Position numbers and translations under genes: made by a program
Source: Candidatus Muproteobacteria bacterium RBG_16_65_34
Lineage (GTDB): Bacteria; Pseudomonadota; Gammaproteobacteria; Acidiferrobacterales; Sulfurifustaceae
Direction: 5' to 3'
Assembly: GCA_001785115.1 (NCBI GenBank)
Contig: MFSU01000096.1
Coordinates: forward strand, 1-44,541
Length of the DNA: 44,541 nt
Shown here: positions 33,342 to 42,443 of the stretch, piece after piece
How positions within the stretch are numbered: position 1 is the stretch's first letter
Layout of the letters: each line of letters begins with the position of its first letter
Notes under the pieces: generated by a model
Seen by the model: the letters and a program-made list of their open reading frames with translations, nothing else
What the model was told of the DNA's origin: nothing
The model's database searches: none

Positions 33342-33617
33342 ATGCACGAGATCCGCGTCGAGCACAACCCGAGTCCGGCGAAGCTCGAGGTGATCGGCGT
33401 CTACGACTGGCCGATCTGGACCAAGGAGGTATCCCGGTTTCCCTGGACCTACGAGGCCAAAGAGATCTGTTACTTCCTCGAAGGCGAGGTGATCGTTACC
33501 CCCGAGGGTGGTAAGCCCGTGACCCTGCGTACGGGCGATTTCGTGACCTTTCCCGCCGGGCTGTCCTGCACCTGGGACATCCGCGAGCCGGTGCGCAAGC
33601 ACTATGATTTCGACTGA
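33342..33617 (+). CDS. Small cupin-domain protein
   Basis: A 91-residue single-domain cupin of the Cupin_3/DUF861 type. The two cupin motifs are recognisable around YEAKEICYFLEGEVIVTPEG and LRTGDFVTFPAGLSCTWD, with the usual tryptophan-rich entry (WPIWTKE, FPWTYE). Few metal-ligand histidines are present, as in many family members of unknown function. GGGGGAGAAC lies upstream. It precedes the initiator tRNA promoter; no functional link is evident. Confidence 0.85.
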   Translation: MHEIRVEHNPSPAKLEVIGVYDWPIWTKEVSRFPWTYEAKEICYFLEGEVIVTPEGGKPVTLRTGDFVTFPAGLSCTWDIREPVRKHYDFD

Positions 33618-33632
33618 AAATATAAAGTTTCC

Positions 33633-33662
33633 TTGAAATTGCCCTGCCGCATTAGGTAGACT
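33633..33662 (+). promoter_or_regulatory. Candidate tRNA-fMet promoter
   Basis: TTGAAA (33633-33638) and TAGACT (33657-33662) are 18 bp apart, followed by a GC-rich discriminator GCGCCTCCC as usual for stringently controlled stable-RNA promoters (inference). Confidence 0.6.
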
Positions 33663-33675
33663 GCGCCTCCCTTAT

Positions 33676-33752
<77 letters not shown>

Positions 33753-33767
33753 TAATTTAATAAGAAG

Positions 33768-33797
33768 AAAGGCCCCGGGTACGGGGCCTTTTGTTTT
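33768..33797 (+). terminator. Intrinsic terminator after tRNA-fMet
   Basis: GGCCCCG (33771-33777) and CGGGGCC (33782-33788), extended by AAA/TTT, followed by TTTTGTTTT. It ends the tRNA transcript before the rimP promoter. Confidence 0.9.
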
Positions 33798-33825
33798 GGC
33801 CGGGAGGCCGCGGTTCACGCGGTAC

Positions 33826-33854
33826 TTTCCGATTAGGGCGGAAGTGCTTATAAT
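33826..33854 (+). promoter_or_regulatory. Candidate rimP-nusA-infB operon promoter
   Basis: A perfect TATAAT lies at 33849-33854 with a weak -35 (TTTCCG, 33826-33831) 17 bp upstream, giving a leader of about 60 nt that contains a terminator hairpin. Confidence 0.6.
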
Positions 33855-33875
33855 TTAAGCCGGAATTGGGAGAAG

Positions 33876-33904
33876 AAAGTGGGCCGTGCGCCCACTTTTG
33901 TTTT
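33876..33904 (+). terminator. rimP leader terminator/attenuator
   Basis: AAAGTGGGC (33876-33884) pairs with GCCCACTTT (33890-33898) around a 5-nt loop and is followed by TGTTTT. It lies between promoter and rimP, matching the arrangement of the known gammaproteobacterial rimP leader, where a terminator precedes the gene. Confidence 0.75.
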
Positions 33905-33919
33905 CTGGGGCAAGAAGTT

Positions 33920-34375
33920 ATGCAGAGTCTGCGGGTCGAGTTACGCCGGCTGCTTACGCCCGGGGTCGAGGCCCTGGGTTTTGAGCTGGTGGATGTGGAG
34001 CTGGCGGGGGGCCGTCACAGCCCAACGCTGCGGGTCTACATCGACGGCCCGCAGGGCGTGACGGTGGATGACTGCGCGAATGTGAGCCGCCAGCTGAGCG
34101 CGATCCTCGAGGTCGAGGACCCATTACCGGGGCATTACACCCTGGAGGTGTCTTCACCGGGGCTCGACCGGCCGCTGGTGACACCCGCGGATTACCGGCG
34201 CTTCGCCGGCGAGACCGTCAAGGTCAGGATGTATCAGCCCACAGAGGGGCGCAAGAATTTCACCGGCCGCCTGGTGGAGGTGGCCGACGATCATGTGGTG
34301 GTGGAAGTAGACAAAGAGCGGTTTGATCTGGCGTTCGCGGGCATCGAGCGGGCCAAGCTGGTGCCGAAGTTCTGA
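33920..34375 (+). CDS. rimP: Ribosome maturation factor RimP
   Basis: A 151-residue factor needed for 30S subunit assembly. The family signature VEDPLPGHYTLEVSSPGLDRPL is present across residues about 68-90 (SSPGLDRPL most characteristic), followed by the C-terminal SH3-like domain. Length matches E. coli RimP (150). First gene of the rimP-nusA-infB operon. Confidence 0.97.
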   Translation: MQSLRVELRRLLTPGVEALGFELVDVELAGGRHSPTLRVYIDGPQGVTVDDCANVSRQLSAILEVEDPLPGHYTLEVSSPGLDRPLVTPADYRRFAGETVKVRMYQPTEGRKNFTGRLVEVADDHVVVEVDKERFDLAFAGIERAKLVPKF

Positions 34376-34401
34376 ACGCCGGAGGCGACGGGAGAGCGAG
34401 T

Positions 34402-35907
34402 ATGGGTAACGAAGTATTAGTGGTTGTCGACGCGGTCTCGCGCGAGAAGGGCGTCGATAAGGAGACGATCTTCCTGGCGATCGAGGCGGCGCTTGCGACC
34501 GCCACGCGCAAGCGTCACAAGGGCGATATCGACGCGCGCGTCGCTATCCATCGTGACACCGGTGTCTACGACACCTTCCGCCGCTGGGAAGTGGTGCCGG
34601 ATGAGGTGGAGACGATCGAGTTCCCCGACCGTCAAGTCCGCTTCAGCGATGCGCGCAAGCACAATCCGGACATCCAGGTCGGCGACTTCGTCGAGGATCC
34701 GCTCGATCCCGTCGAGTTCGGGCGCATCGCGGCCCAAGCCGCGAAGCAGGTCATCATGCAGAAGGTGCGCGAGGCCGAGCGCGAGCTGATCGTCAATCTT
34801 TATAGCGGCCGCGTGGGTGAGATGGTCACGGGGGTCGTCAAACGCCTGGAGCGCGGCGACGCCATCCTGGATCTCGGCAACGCCGAGGCGCTGCTGTCGA
34901 AGACGGCGATGATCCCGCGCGAGGGCCTGCGCCCCGGCGACCGCATCCGGGCGCTGCTCGAGGAAGTCAAATCGGTGCCGCGCGGCCCGCAGCTGTTTTT
35001 GTCGCGCACCGCGCCCAAACTCCTCATCGAGCTCTTCAAGCTCGAGGTGCCCGAGGCCGGCGAGGGGCTCATTAAACTCCATGGCGCGGCGCGCGATCCG
35101 GGGCTACGCGCGAAGATCGCGGTGAGCTCGGTCGATCCGCGCATCGATCCCATCGGGGCGTGCGTGGGCATGCGTGGCTCGCGCGTGCAGAGCGTGTCGA
35201 ACGAGCTCGCCGGCGAGCGCGTGGACATCATCCAGTGGTACGACGCCCCGGCGCAGTTCGTCATCAACGCGCTCGCCCCGGCCGAGGTGCAGTCCATCGT
35301 CGTGGACGAGGAGACGCACGCGATGGACGTGATCGTGGATGAGAAACAGCTTTCCCAGTCCATCGGGCGCGGCGGCCAGAACGTGCGACTGGCCTCGGAG
35401 CTGACCGGCTGGGAGCTCAACATCATGACCGAGGCGGCGGCGCAGGAAAAGGGCGCGACCGAGACCGACACCGCCAAGAAGCTTTTCCAGGAGAGCCTGG
35501 GCGTGGACGAGATTGTCGCCCAGGTGCTCGTGCAGGAGGGCTTCACCAACCTCGAGGAGATCGCCTACGTGCCGAAGCAGGAGATGCTCGGGATCGAGGA
35601 GTTCGATGAGGAGCTGGTCGAGGAGTTGCGAAACCGCGCGCGCGGTGTGCTGCTCACGCGCGCCATCGCCCAAGAGGAGCAGGTCACGCTCGCCGAGCCG
35701 GCGAAGGACCTGCTTGATATGGCCGGAATGGACGAGCACACTGCGCGCCTGCTTGCCGCGCGCGGCATAAAGACCCGCGAGGATCTGGCGGAGCAGGCGG
35801 TGGACGATATTCTGGAGGTCGAAGGCATGACCGAGGAGCGCGCGCGCAGTCTCATCATGACGGCGCGCGCGCCGTGGTTCGAGCAACCGGAGCAACAAGG
35901 CGCGTAA
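34402..35907 (+). CDS. nusA: Transcription termination/antitermination factor NusA
   Basis: A 501-residue RNA polymerase-binding factor controlling pausing, termination and antitermination. Order: N-terminal polymerase-binding domain (1-130), S1 domain (about 135-200), two KH domains (GSRVQSV and [10 protein letters not shown] loops), then two acidic C-terminal repeats (about 360-500) as in gammaproteobacterial NusA. GGAGAGCGAG precedes the ATG; infB follows after 16 nt. Confidence 0.98.
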   Translation: MGNEVLVVVDAVSREKGVDKETIFLAIEAALATATRKRHKGDIDARVAIHRDTGVYDTFRRWEVVPDEVETIEFPDRQVRFSDARKHNPDIQVGDFVEDPLDPVEFGRIAAQAAKQVIMQKVREAERELIVNLYSGRVGEMVTGVVKRLERGDAILDLGNAEALLSKTAMIPREGLRPGDRIRALLEEVKSVPRGPQLFLSRTAPKLLIELFKLEVPEAGEGLIKLHGAARDPGLRAKIAVSSVDPRIDPIGACVGMRGSRVQSVSNELAGERVDIIQWYDAPAQFVINALAPAEVQSIVVDEETHAMDVIVDEKQLSQSIGRGGQNVRLASELTGWELNIMTEAAAQEKGATETDTAKKLFQESLGVDEIVAQVLVQEGFTNLEEIAYVPKQEMLGIEEFDEELVEELRNRARGVLLTRAIAQEEQVTLAEPAKDLLDMAGMDEHTARLLAARGIKTREDLAEQAVDDILEVEGMTEERARSLIMTARAPWFEQPEQQGA

Positions 35908-35923
35908 GCCGCCGCGGAGTCGA

Positions 35924-38323
35924 ATGGCCGAGACCACCGTCAAAGGATTTTCCGAGCAGATCGGCGTGCCGCCGGAGACGCTGTTGCGCCAGCTCGCGGC
36001 CGCGGGCGTCGCCGACAAGTCGGTGGGCGATGTCTTAAGCGACGAGGAGAAGGAGACGCTCTTCCAGCATCTGCGCGCCGGCCACGGCGCCGGCGAGGAG
36101 CGCAAGAAAATTACCTTGAAGCGCAAGTCCACGAGCCAAGTCACCCAAAGCTCGCGCACCGGCGGCGTGCGCACGGTGCAGGTCGAGGTGCGCAAGAAAC
36201 GCACCTTCATCAAGCGCACCGAGATCGAGGAGGCGCAGCCGCTCGCCGAGACGGCCCTCGCCGCGCCACCCGCGGTCGCCGAGGCGGCCGAGCCCGCGGC
36301 GGAGCCGGCGCGCGCGCCGGTCGCCGAGGCCCGTGCGCCGGCGCCGGCCGCGGAGCCCTCCGCCAAGCCCGCGCCCGAGGCGCCGAAAAAACCGCCCAAA
36401 GAAAAGGAGCGCGGCGCGAAACCCCGCAGGGACGAGGCCCGCGAGAAACACCAGGAGCTGCACCTGGCCGCGGGCAAGAAGCTGCGCAAGCGGGTCAGGC
36501 CCACCGCGAAACGGGCGGTGGTGACGAGCGTCACCGGGCAGCACGGTTTCGAGCGACCCACGGCGCCGATCGTGCACGAGGTGGCGCTGCCCGAGACGAT
36601 CACCGTCGCCGAGCTCGCCCAGAGGATGTCGGTCAAGGCCGCCGAGGTGATCAAGGTGCTCATGCGGCTCGGGACGATGGCGACCATCAACCAGGTGCTC
36701 GACCGCGACACCGCCGCGATCGTGGTGGCGGAGATGGGGCACGTGGTCAAGGAGGCCATGCCCGAGAGTCCCGAGGCGCTGCTGGCCGGGATCGCCGAGT
36801 CGGCGGGCGAACTCGAGCCGCGGCCGCCGGTGGTGACCGTGATGGGCCACGTCGACCACGGCAAGACCTCGCTCCTCGACTACATCCGCAAGGCCAAGGT
36901 CGCGAGCGGCGAGGCCGGCGGCATCACCCAACACATCGGTGCCTACCACGTAGAGACGCCGAGAGGGGTCGTGACCTTTCTCGATACGCCCGGTCATGAG
37001 GCCTTCACCGCCATGCGCGCTCGCGGCGCCAAGGCCACCGACATCGTGATTCTGGTGGTGGCGGCCGACGATGGCGTGATGCCACAGACCGTCGAGGCCG
37101 TCCACCACGCACGTAACGCCAAGGTGCCGCTGGTGGTGGCGGTGAACAAGATCGACAAGCCCGAGGCCCAGCCCGATCGCGTGCGCCAGGAGTTGACCAA
37201 GCACGAGGTCGTAGCGGAAGAGTGGGGCGGTAGCGAGATTTTTGTGGACGTCTCGGCCAAGACCGGCCAAGGCATCGACCGGCTCATCGAATCCGTGCTG
37301 CTGCAAGCCGAGGTGCTGGAACTGAGGGCGCCCAAGACCGGTCCGGTGGCCGGTCTCGTGGTGGAAGCGCGTCTGGACAAGGGCCGTGGCCCGGTGGCCA
37401 CGGTGCTGGTGCAGCGCGGCACCTTGCGCAAGGGCGATGTCATCCTGGCCGGGCGCGAGTTCGGGCGCGTGCGCGCCATGTTCGACGAGAAGGGCCGGCC
37501 GGTGAAGGAGGCCGGGCCCTCGATCCCGATCGAGATCCAGGGCCTCTCGGGCGTACCGCGCGCGGGCGATGAGGTCGTGACGGTCGAGAGCGAGCGCAAG
37601 GCGCGCGAAATCGCGCTCTATCGCCAGGGCAAGTTCAAGGACGTGCAACTCGCCGCGCGATCCACGAAGCTGGCGAATGTCTTCGAGCAGCTGCAGGAGG
37701 CCGCGGAGGCCAAGACCCTGAACCTCATCATCAAGACCGACGTGCAGGGCTCGGTCGAGGCGCTCACGGCGGCGCTCGAGAAGCTCTCCACCGAGGAGGT
37801 CAAGGTCAAGGTGGTCCACGGCATGGTCGGGGGTATCACCGAGTCCGACGCCAACCTCGCGCTCGCCTCGCAGGCTGTCATCATCGGCTTCAACGTGCGC
37901 GCCGACGCCGTGGCGCGGCGCCTGATCGAAGCCCACGGTGTGGATGTGCACTACTACAACGTGATCTACGACGCGGTGAACGAGGTGAAGGCCGCGATGA
38001 GCGGGATGCTGAAGCCCCAGGTCAAGGAGCAGTTCCTGGGGCTTGCCGAGGTGCGCCAGGTGTTCCGCTCGCCCAAGACCGGGGCCATCGCCGGCTGTCT
38101 CGTCACCGAGGGTGCGGTGCGCCGCAACCGCCCGATTCGGGTGCTGCGCGACAACGTGGTGGTCTTCGAAGGGGAACTCGAGTCGCTGCGGCGCTTCAAG
38201 GACGACGCCGGCGAGGTCAAGGCCGGGCTCGAATGCGGCATCGCGGTGAAGAACTACGACGATGTGAAGGTTGGCGACCAGATCGAGGTGTTCGAGAAGG
38301 TCGAAGTAGCCCGGACGCTGTAA
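35924..38323 (+). CDS. infB: Translation initiation factor IF-2
   Basis: A 799-residue GTPase that brings fMet-tRNA to the ribosome. The N-terminal IF2-N domain (1-50) is followed by an Ala/Pro/Glu/Lys-rich linker (about 100-190), a second IF2-N domain and the G domain with GHVDHGKT (308-315), DTPGHE and NKID. Domains II-IV follow. Shorter than E. coli IF2-alpha (890) because of the linker. Confidence 0.98.
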   Translation: MAETTVKGFSEQIGVPPETLLRQLAAAGVADKSVGDVLSDEEKETLFQHLRAGHGAGEERKKITLKRKSTSQVTQSSRTGGVRTVQVEVRKKRTFIKRTEIEEAQPLAETALAAPPAVAEAAEPAAEPARAPVAEARAPAPAAEPSAKPAPEAPKKPPKEKERGAKPRRDEAREKHQELHLAAGKKLRKRVRPTAKRAVVTSVTGQHGFERPTAPIVHEVALPETITVAELAQRMSVKAAEVIKVLMRLGTMATINQVLDRDTAAIVVAEMGHVVKEAMPESPEALLAGIAESAGELEPRPPVVTVMGHVDHGKTSLLDYIRKAKVASGEAGGITQHIGAYHVETPRGVVTFLDTPGHEAFTAMRARGAKATDIVILVVAADDGVMPQTVEAVHHARNAKVPLVVAVNKIDKPEAQPDRVRQELTKHEVVAEEWGGSEIFVDVSAKTGQGIDRLIESVLLQAEVLELRAPKTGPVAGLVVEARLDKGRGPVATVLVQRGTLRKGDVILAGREFGRVRAMFDEKGRPVKEAGPSIPIEIQGLSGVPRAGDEVVTVESERKAREIALYRQGKFKDVQLAARSTKLANVFEQLQEAAEAKTLNLIIKTDVQGSVEALTAALEKLSTEEVKVKVVHGMVGGITESDANLALASQAVIIGFNVRADAVARRLIEAHGVDVHYYNVIYDAVNEVKAAMSGMLKPQVKEQFLGLAEVRQVFRSPKTGAIAGCLVTEGAVRRNRPIRVLRDNVVVFEGELESLRRFKDDAGEVKAGLECGIAVKNYDDVKVGDQIEVFEKVEVARTL

Positions 38324-38331
38324 TATCTTGT

Positions 38332-38421
38332 AACCGCAGATGAACGCAGATTAACGCGGATAAGCATGTTTTTCGATTTTGTTTGCAGTTGATCTGCGTT
38401 TATCTGCGTTCATCTGCGGTT
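38332..38421. repeat. Short-period inverted repeat (ATCTGCGTT family), infB-rbfA
   Basis: Arms 38332-38361 and 38392-38421 (30 nt, two mismatches), three 10-bp words each, around a 30-nt loop. Gap after the infB stop is 8 nt and before the rbfA start 11 nt. Third intra-operon copy of this family. Confidence 0.93.
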
Positions 38422-38432
38422 TCGACAATCTT

Positions 38433-38804
38433 ATGATTAAAGACTCCAACCGCCCGCGGCGGGTCGCGGAGCTTTTGAAACGCGAGCTCGCCATGATCAT
38501 CCCGCGCGAGCTGGACGACTCCCTGGCGCACCGAATCACGCTGACGCACGTCGAGGTCTTGCCGGATTATTCCGTGGCCAAGGTTTTTTTCACGGTCCTG
38601 GGCGGCGCCGATGCGCCGCGTGAGGCGACCCGGGCGCTCAAGCGGGCCGCGGGGTTCCTGCGCCATGCGCTCGCCGGGCGTGTCGTGCTGCGCGCTATTC
38701 CGGCGCTGCGGTTCTATTACGATGAGTCGGTCGAGCGCGGCGCGCGGCTTACGAGCCTGATCGAGCGCGCCATCGCGGAAGACAAGACCCATCCCAAAGA
38801 CTGA
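38433..38804 (+). CDS. rbfA: Ribosome-binding factor A
   Basis: A 123-residue KH-like factor for late 30S maturation and cold adaptation. N-terminal NRPRRVAELLKRELAMII and LTHVEVLPDYSVAKVFFTVLGG (broken at DYS) fit the family, ending RFYYDESVERG. ATG 38433 is chosen; an in-frame TTG at 38379 would add residues read from the repeat. No Shine-Dalgarno sequence is visible. truB starts 2 nt after the stop. Confidence 0.95.
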   Translation: MIKDSNRPRRVAELLKRELAMIIPRELDDSLAHRITLTHVEVLPDYSVAKVFFTVLGGADAPREATRALKRAAGFLRHALAGRVVLRAIPALRFYYDESVERGARLTSLIERAIAEDKTHPKD

Positions 38805-38806
38805 TC

Positions 38807-39724
38807 GTGCGTGCGCGCCGCCAATGTCTCGCGGTCGACGGCGTCCTGCTGCTCGACAAGCCCGCGGGCCTGAGCTCCAACCAGGCGCTGCAGGCCGCCA
38901 AGCGGCTGCTCAACGCCTGCAAGGCCGGCCACACCGGGAGCCTCGATCCCATCGCCACGGGGCTGCTGCCGCTTTGCTTCGGGGATGCCACGCGGCTCGC
39001 GCAGTTCCTGCTCGATGCCGACAAGCGCTATTGGACGGTACTTCGGCTCGGGGTGAGCACGGCGACCTACGACGCCGAAGGCGCGATCACGCAGACGCGC
39101 CCGGTCACCGTGGCGCGCGCCGAGGTCGAGCGCGCGCTCAAGCGCTTCGAAGGCGAGATCGAGCAGGTACCGCCGATGTACTCCGCCATCAAGCGCGGCG
39201 GCGAGCCGCTGTACAAGCTCGCGCGCGCGGGCCTGGAGGTCGAACGTGAGCCACGCAAGGTGACGTTCCGTGAGATCCGTCTCATCGAGTTCCGCGACGA
39301 TCTCGTCGAGCTCGACATCACCTGCACCAAGGGGGGGTATGTCCGAAGCCTGGCGCATGATCTGGGTGAGGCGCTCGGCTGCGGGGGACACGTGGCGCAG
39401 CTGCGCCGGCTTGCCGTGGGGAGTCTGCGCATCGAGCAGGCGGTCACGCTTGCCGCGCTCGAGGCGATGGAGAGCCCGGAGCGGCGCGCCGCTCCGCTGC
39501 TGCCCATGGATGCGGTCTTGAGCGGGCTGCCGGACGTGCATCTCACCGCGCTGGCGACCTTCTATCTGCGCCAGGGACAGCCGGTGTCGGCGCGCCACGG
39601 CCTGACCCCCGGGGCGTGGGTGCGCCTGTATGAGGGCGAGTCCCGCTTTCTCGGCATGGGGCAGGTGCTCGAGGACGGGCGGGTGGGCCCGCGCAAGCTC
39701 CTGGGGGCGGGCAAGAGCCCGTGA
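38807..39724 (+). CDS. truB: tRNA pseudouridine-55 synthase
   Basis: A 305-residue enzyme making pseudouridine 55 in the T loop of tRNAs. The catalytic Asp47 lies in [15 protein letters not shown], close to Asp48 of E. coli TruB. The C-terminal PUA-like domain begins near residue 250. GTG start 2 nt after rbfA, implying coupling. Confidence 0.96.
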   Translation: MRARRQCLAVDGVLLLDKPAGLSSNQALQAAKRLLNACKAGHTGSLDPIATGLLPLCFGDATRLAQFLLDADKRYWTVLRLGVSTATYDAEGAITQTRPVTVARAEVERALKRFEGEIEQVPPMYSAIKRGGEPLYKLARAGLEVEREPRKVTFREIRLIEFRDDLVELDITCTKGGYVRSLAHDLGEALGCGGHVAQLRRLAVGSLRIEQAVTLAALEAMESPERRAAPLLPMDAVLSGLPDVHLTALATFYLRQGQPVSARHGLTPGAWVRLYEGESRFLGMGQVLEDGRVGPRKLLGAGKSP

Positions 39725-39743
39725 CCGCCGTGGCTTGTGCCGG

Positions 39744-39772
39744 TTGTGGATGGGGTTGGCGGCGGGTAGAAT
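39744..39772 (+). promoter_or_regulatory. Candidate rpsO promoter
   Basis: TTGTGG (39744-39749) and TAGAAT (39767-39772) with 17-bp spacing in the truB-rpsO gap, giving a leader of about 40 nt. Confidence 0.6.
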
Positions 39773-39818
39773 ACGCGCCCTTGGAAAACCAGGTGATTTG
39801 AGACGAGGCGATAGAATC

Positions 39819-40088
39819 ATGCCCTTCACGGCTGAAACGAAGTCGAAGATCTTGCAGGAATATCAGACCCACCAGGGCGACACCGGATCGCCCGAAGTCC
39901 AGGTGGCGTTGCTGTCGGCGCACATCGAGGAACTCGGGGGTCATTTTCAGACGCACCCCAAGGATCACCATTCGCGCATGGGCCTGCTCAAGATGGTGAA
40001 CAAGCGGCGCCAGTTGCTCGACTACCTCAAAAAAACAGACAGCGAGCGCTATCGCACCCTGATCGAAAAACTCGGTCTGCGCAAGTAG
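39819..40088 (+). CDS. rpsO: 30S ribosomal protein S15
   Basis: An 89-residue primary 16S rRNA-binding protein, the same length as in E. coli. [16 protein letters not shown] and the core [16 protein letters not shown] and [17 protein letters not shown] (RNA contact region) are conserved. Upstream ACGAGGCG acts as ribosome-binding site. pnp starts only 19 nt after the stop. Confidence 0.98.
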   Translation: MPFTAETKSKILQEYQTHQGDTGSPEVQVALLSAHIEELGGHFQTHPKDHHSRMGLLKMVNKRRQLLDYLKKTDSERYRTLIEKLGLRK

Positions 40089-40107
40089 CCACACGGGAGA
40101 CAGAATC

Positions 40108-42201
40108 TTGGCGAAGATCACGAAGACCATTCAGTACGGCCGGCATACCCTCACGCTCGAGACCGGCGAAATCGCGCGTCAGGCGAGCGGCGCCTGTATC
40201 GCCAGCATGGGCGATACCGTCGTACTCGCGACCGTGGTCGCGATGAAAGAGGCGGAGTCCGGTAAGGACTTCTTCCCGCTGACCGTGGATTACCAGGAGC
40301 GCACCTACGCCGCCGGCCGTATCCCGGGCGGATTCTTCAAACGCGAAGGCCGCCCCTCCGAGAAAGAAATCCTCACTTCGCGCCTCATCGACCGTCCCAT
40401 CCGCCCGTTGTTCCCCGAAGGCTTCACCAACGAAGTCCAGGTGATCGCCACCGTGATGTCCATGGACCCGGATATCGATCCGGACATCGTTGCCATGATC
40501 GGCGCCTCGGCCGCGCTCAAGCTCTCGGGCGCGCCGTTCAACGGGCCGATCGGCGCCGCGCGCGTGGGCTACCGAGACGGGAACTACGTTTTGAATCCCG
40601 GCAATAAGGAGCTTACGGAATCGCAGCTCAACCTCGTCGTCGCCGGTACCGAGAAGGCGGTGCTGATGGTGGAGTCCGAGGCCAAGCAGTTGCCGGAAGA
40701 CGTGATGCTCGGCGCTGTCATGTTCGGCCACGACCAGATGCAGATCGTGATCGGGGCGATCAACGAAATGACGCGCGAGGCCGGCACCCAGGCATGGGCG
40801 TGGCAAGCGCCGGTGGAAGACGCCGGCCTCAAGGGCGCGTTACAGAGCGAGTTCGGCGCGCTCATCGCCGAGGCCTACCGGATTAAAGAGAAGGTCGCGC
40901 GCCAGGACCGCATGGCCGGGATCCGCGAGCAGGCGGTCGGCAAGCACGCCGCCGAGGGCAGCGCCGAGGGCACGAAGGAAAAGGTGCTCGGCGTCATTGG
41001 CAACATCGAATACCGCACCGTGCGCGACCGCATCCTCTCGGGCGAGTCGCGCATCGACGGGCGCGATACCCGCACCGTGCGCCCGATCACCGTCCGCACC
41101 GGCGTACTGCCGCGCACCCACGGCTCCGCGCTCTTCACCCGCGGCGAGACGCAGGCGCTCGTCGTGACTACCCTGGGCACCGGCCGCGACGCGCAAATCA
41201 TCGATGCGCTCGAAGGCGAGCGCAAAGAGCCGTTCATGCTGCACTACAACTTCCCGCCGTACTCGGTGGGCGAGGTTGGGCGCGTGGGCAGCCCCAAGCG
41301 CCGCGAGATCGGCCACGGGCGCCTGGCGAAACGTGCGATGATCGCGGTGCTGCCGGAGATGGACAGCTATCCGTATGTGCTGCGTATCGTGTCCGAGATC
41401 ACCGAGTCGAACGGCTCGAGCTCGATGGCCTCGGTGTGCGGCGCCTCGCTCGCGCTGATGGACGCGGGCGTGCCGATCAAGGCCCCGGTGGCCGGCGTGG
41501 CCATGGGCCTGATCCTCGAGGGCAAGCGCTTCGCCGTGCTGACCGATATCATCGGTGACGAGGATCACCTCGGCGACATGGATTTCAAGGTCGCCGGCAC
41601 GGCGGGCGGCGTGACCGCATTGCAGATGGACATCAAGGTCGAGGGCATCAACCGTGAGATCATGGACACGGCGCTCAAGCAGGCTAAAGAGTGTCGGATG
41701 CACATCCTCGGCATCATGAACCAGGCGATCGCCACACCGCGCGCCGAGCTCTCCGAGTACGCTCCGCGCATCATCTGCTTCAAGATCAACCCGGAGAAGA
41801 TCCGCGACGTGATCGGGAAGGGCGGCTCCACCATCCGCGCGCTCACCGAGGAGACCGGCGCCACCATCGACATCGAGGACGACGGCACCGTGAAGGTTGC
41901 CTCGGCCGACAATGCGGCGGCCCAGGAGGCGCGCCGGCGCATCGAGCAGATCACCGCCGACGTGGAGGAGGGCATGGTCTACGAGGGCCGGGTGGTCAAG
42001 CTCATGGACTTCGGCGCCTTCGTCAACATCCTCCCCGGCCGCGACGGCCTGGTGCATATCTCGCAGATCTCCCACGAGCGCGTGGAGAGCGTGGGGGATA
42101 AGCTGCGCGAGGGCGAGATCGTGCGCGTCAAGGTGCTCGAGGTCGACAAGCAGGGCCGCATCCGGCTTTCCATGAAGGCGCTGGTGCAGCAGACGGTGTA
42201 A
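40108..42201 (+). CDS. pnp: Polynucleotide phosphorylase
   Basis: A 697-residue phosphorolytic 3'-5' exoribonuclease and degradosome partner. Two RNase PH domains (about 1-140 and 310-540; the active second one with [17 protein letters not shown]), then KH ([16 protein letters not shown]) and S1 (about 620-690) domains. The start is TTG 40108, preceded by CGGGAGAC; a TTG start is also used by E. coli pnp. A strong terminator follows at 42227. Confidence 0.97.
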   Translation: MAKITKTIQYGRHTLTLETGEIARQASGACIASMGDTVVLATVVAMKEAESGKDFFPLTVDYQERTYAAGRIPGGFFKREGRPSEKEILTSRLIDRPIRPLFPEGFTNEVQVIATVMSMDPDIDPDIVAMIGASAALKLSGAPFNGPIGAARVGYRDGNYVLNPGNKELTESQLNLVVAGTEKAVLMVESEAKQLPEDVMLGAVMFGHDQMQIVIGAINEMTREAGTQAWAWQAPVEDAGLKGALQSEFGALIAEAYRIKEKVARQDRMAGIREQAVGKHAAEGSAEGTKEKVLGVIGNIEYRTVRDRILSGESRIDGRDTRTVRPITVRTGVLPRTHGSALFTRGETQALVVTTLGTGRDAQIIDALEGERKEPFMLHYNFPPYSVGEVGRVGSPKRREIGHGRLAKRAMIAVLPEMDSYPYVLRIVSEITESNGSSSMASVCGASLALMDAGVPIKAPVAGVAMGLILEGKRFAVLTDIIGDEDHLGDMDFKVAGTAGGVTALQMDIKVEGINREIMDTALKQAKECRMHILGIMNQAIATPRAELSEYAPRIICFKINPEKIRDVIGKGGSTIRALTEETGATIDIEDDGTVKVASADNAAAQEARRRIEQITADVEEGMVYEGRVVKLMDFGAFVNILPGRDGLVHISQISHERVESVGDKLREGEIVRVKVLEVDKQGRIRLSMKALVQQTV

Positions 42202-42226
42202 AGATTTCCCGCCGCAGTCCGATAAC

Positions 42227-42256
42227 AAAAGGGGCCGTCGGCCCCTTTTGCTTTTG
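42227..42256 (+). terminator. Intrinsic terminator of pnp
   Basis: AAAAGGGGCC (42227-42236) pairs perfectly with GGCCCCTTTT (42240-42249), loop GTC, followed by GCTTTT. It ends the rimP-pnp cluster. Confidence 0.92.
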
Positions 42257-42277
42257 GTTAAACGCGATTTCAGGATT

Positions 42278-42433
42278 AAGGGAATCTCTAAAAATTCCCG
42301 TTATTCGCGTTACATCCGGCCCACCGTAGCGCCGCAGAAGCACGGAGCGACTGAAACAGATATGGATTTTCTCTGCGTGCTCTGCGTGCTCTGCGGTGAA
42401 AACGTCTTTTCAGCTATTTTTAGAGGTTCCCTT
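42278..42433. repeat. Nested inverted repeat between pnp and the kinase-like gene
   Basis: Outer arms 42278-42295 and 42416-42433 (18 bp, one G-U pair) enclose an inner CTCTGCG-family pair (about 42331-42350 and 42369-42398, the right arm having three tandem CTCTGCGTG words). The outer arm ends 10 bp from the stop codon of the convergent gene. Confidence 0.8.
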
Positions 42434-42443
42434 AAAGCTCGGG

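Noticed and set aside
38379-38432. Upstream TTG for rbfA adding 18 residues
   Set aside because: The extension is read through the right repeat arm and is not part of the RbfA family.
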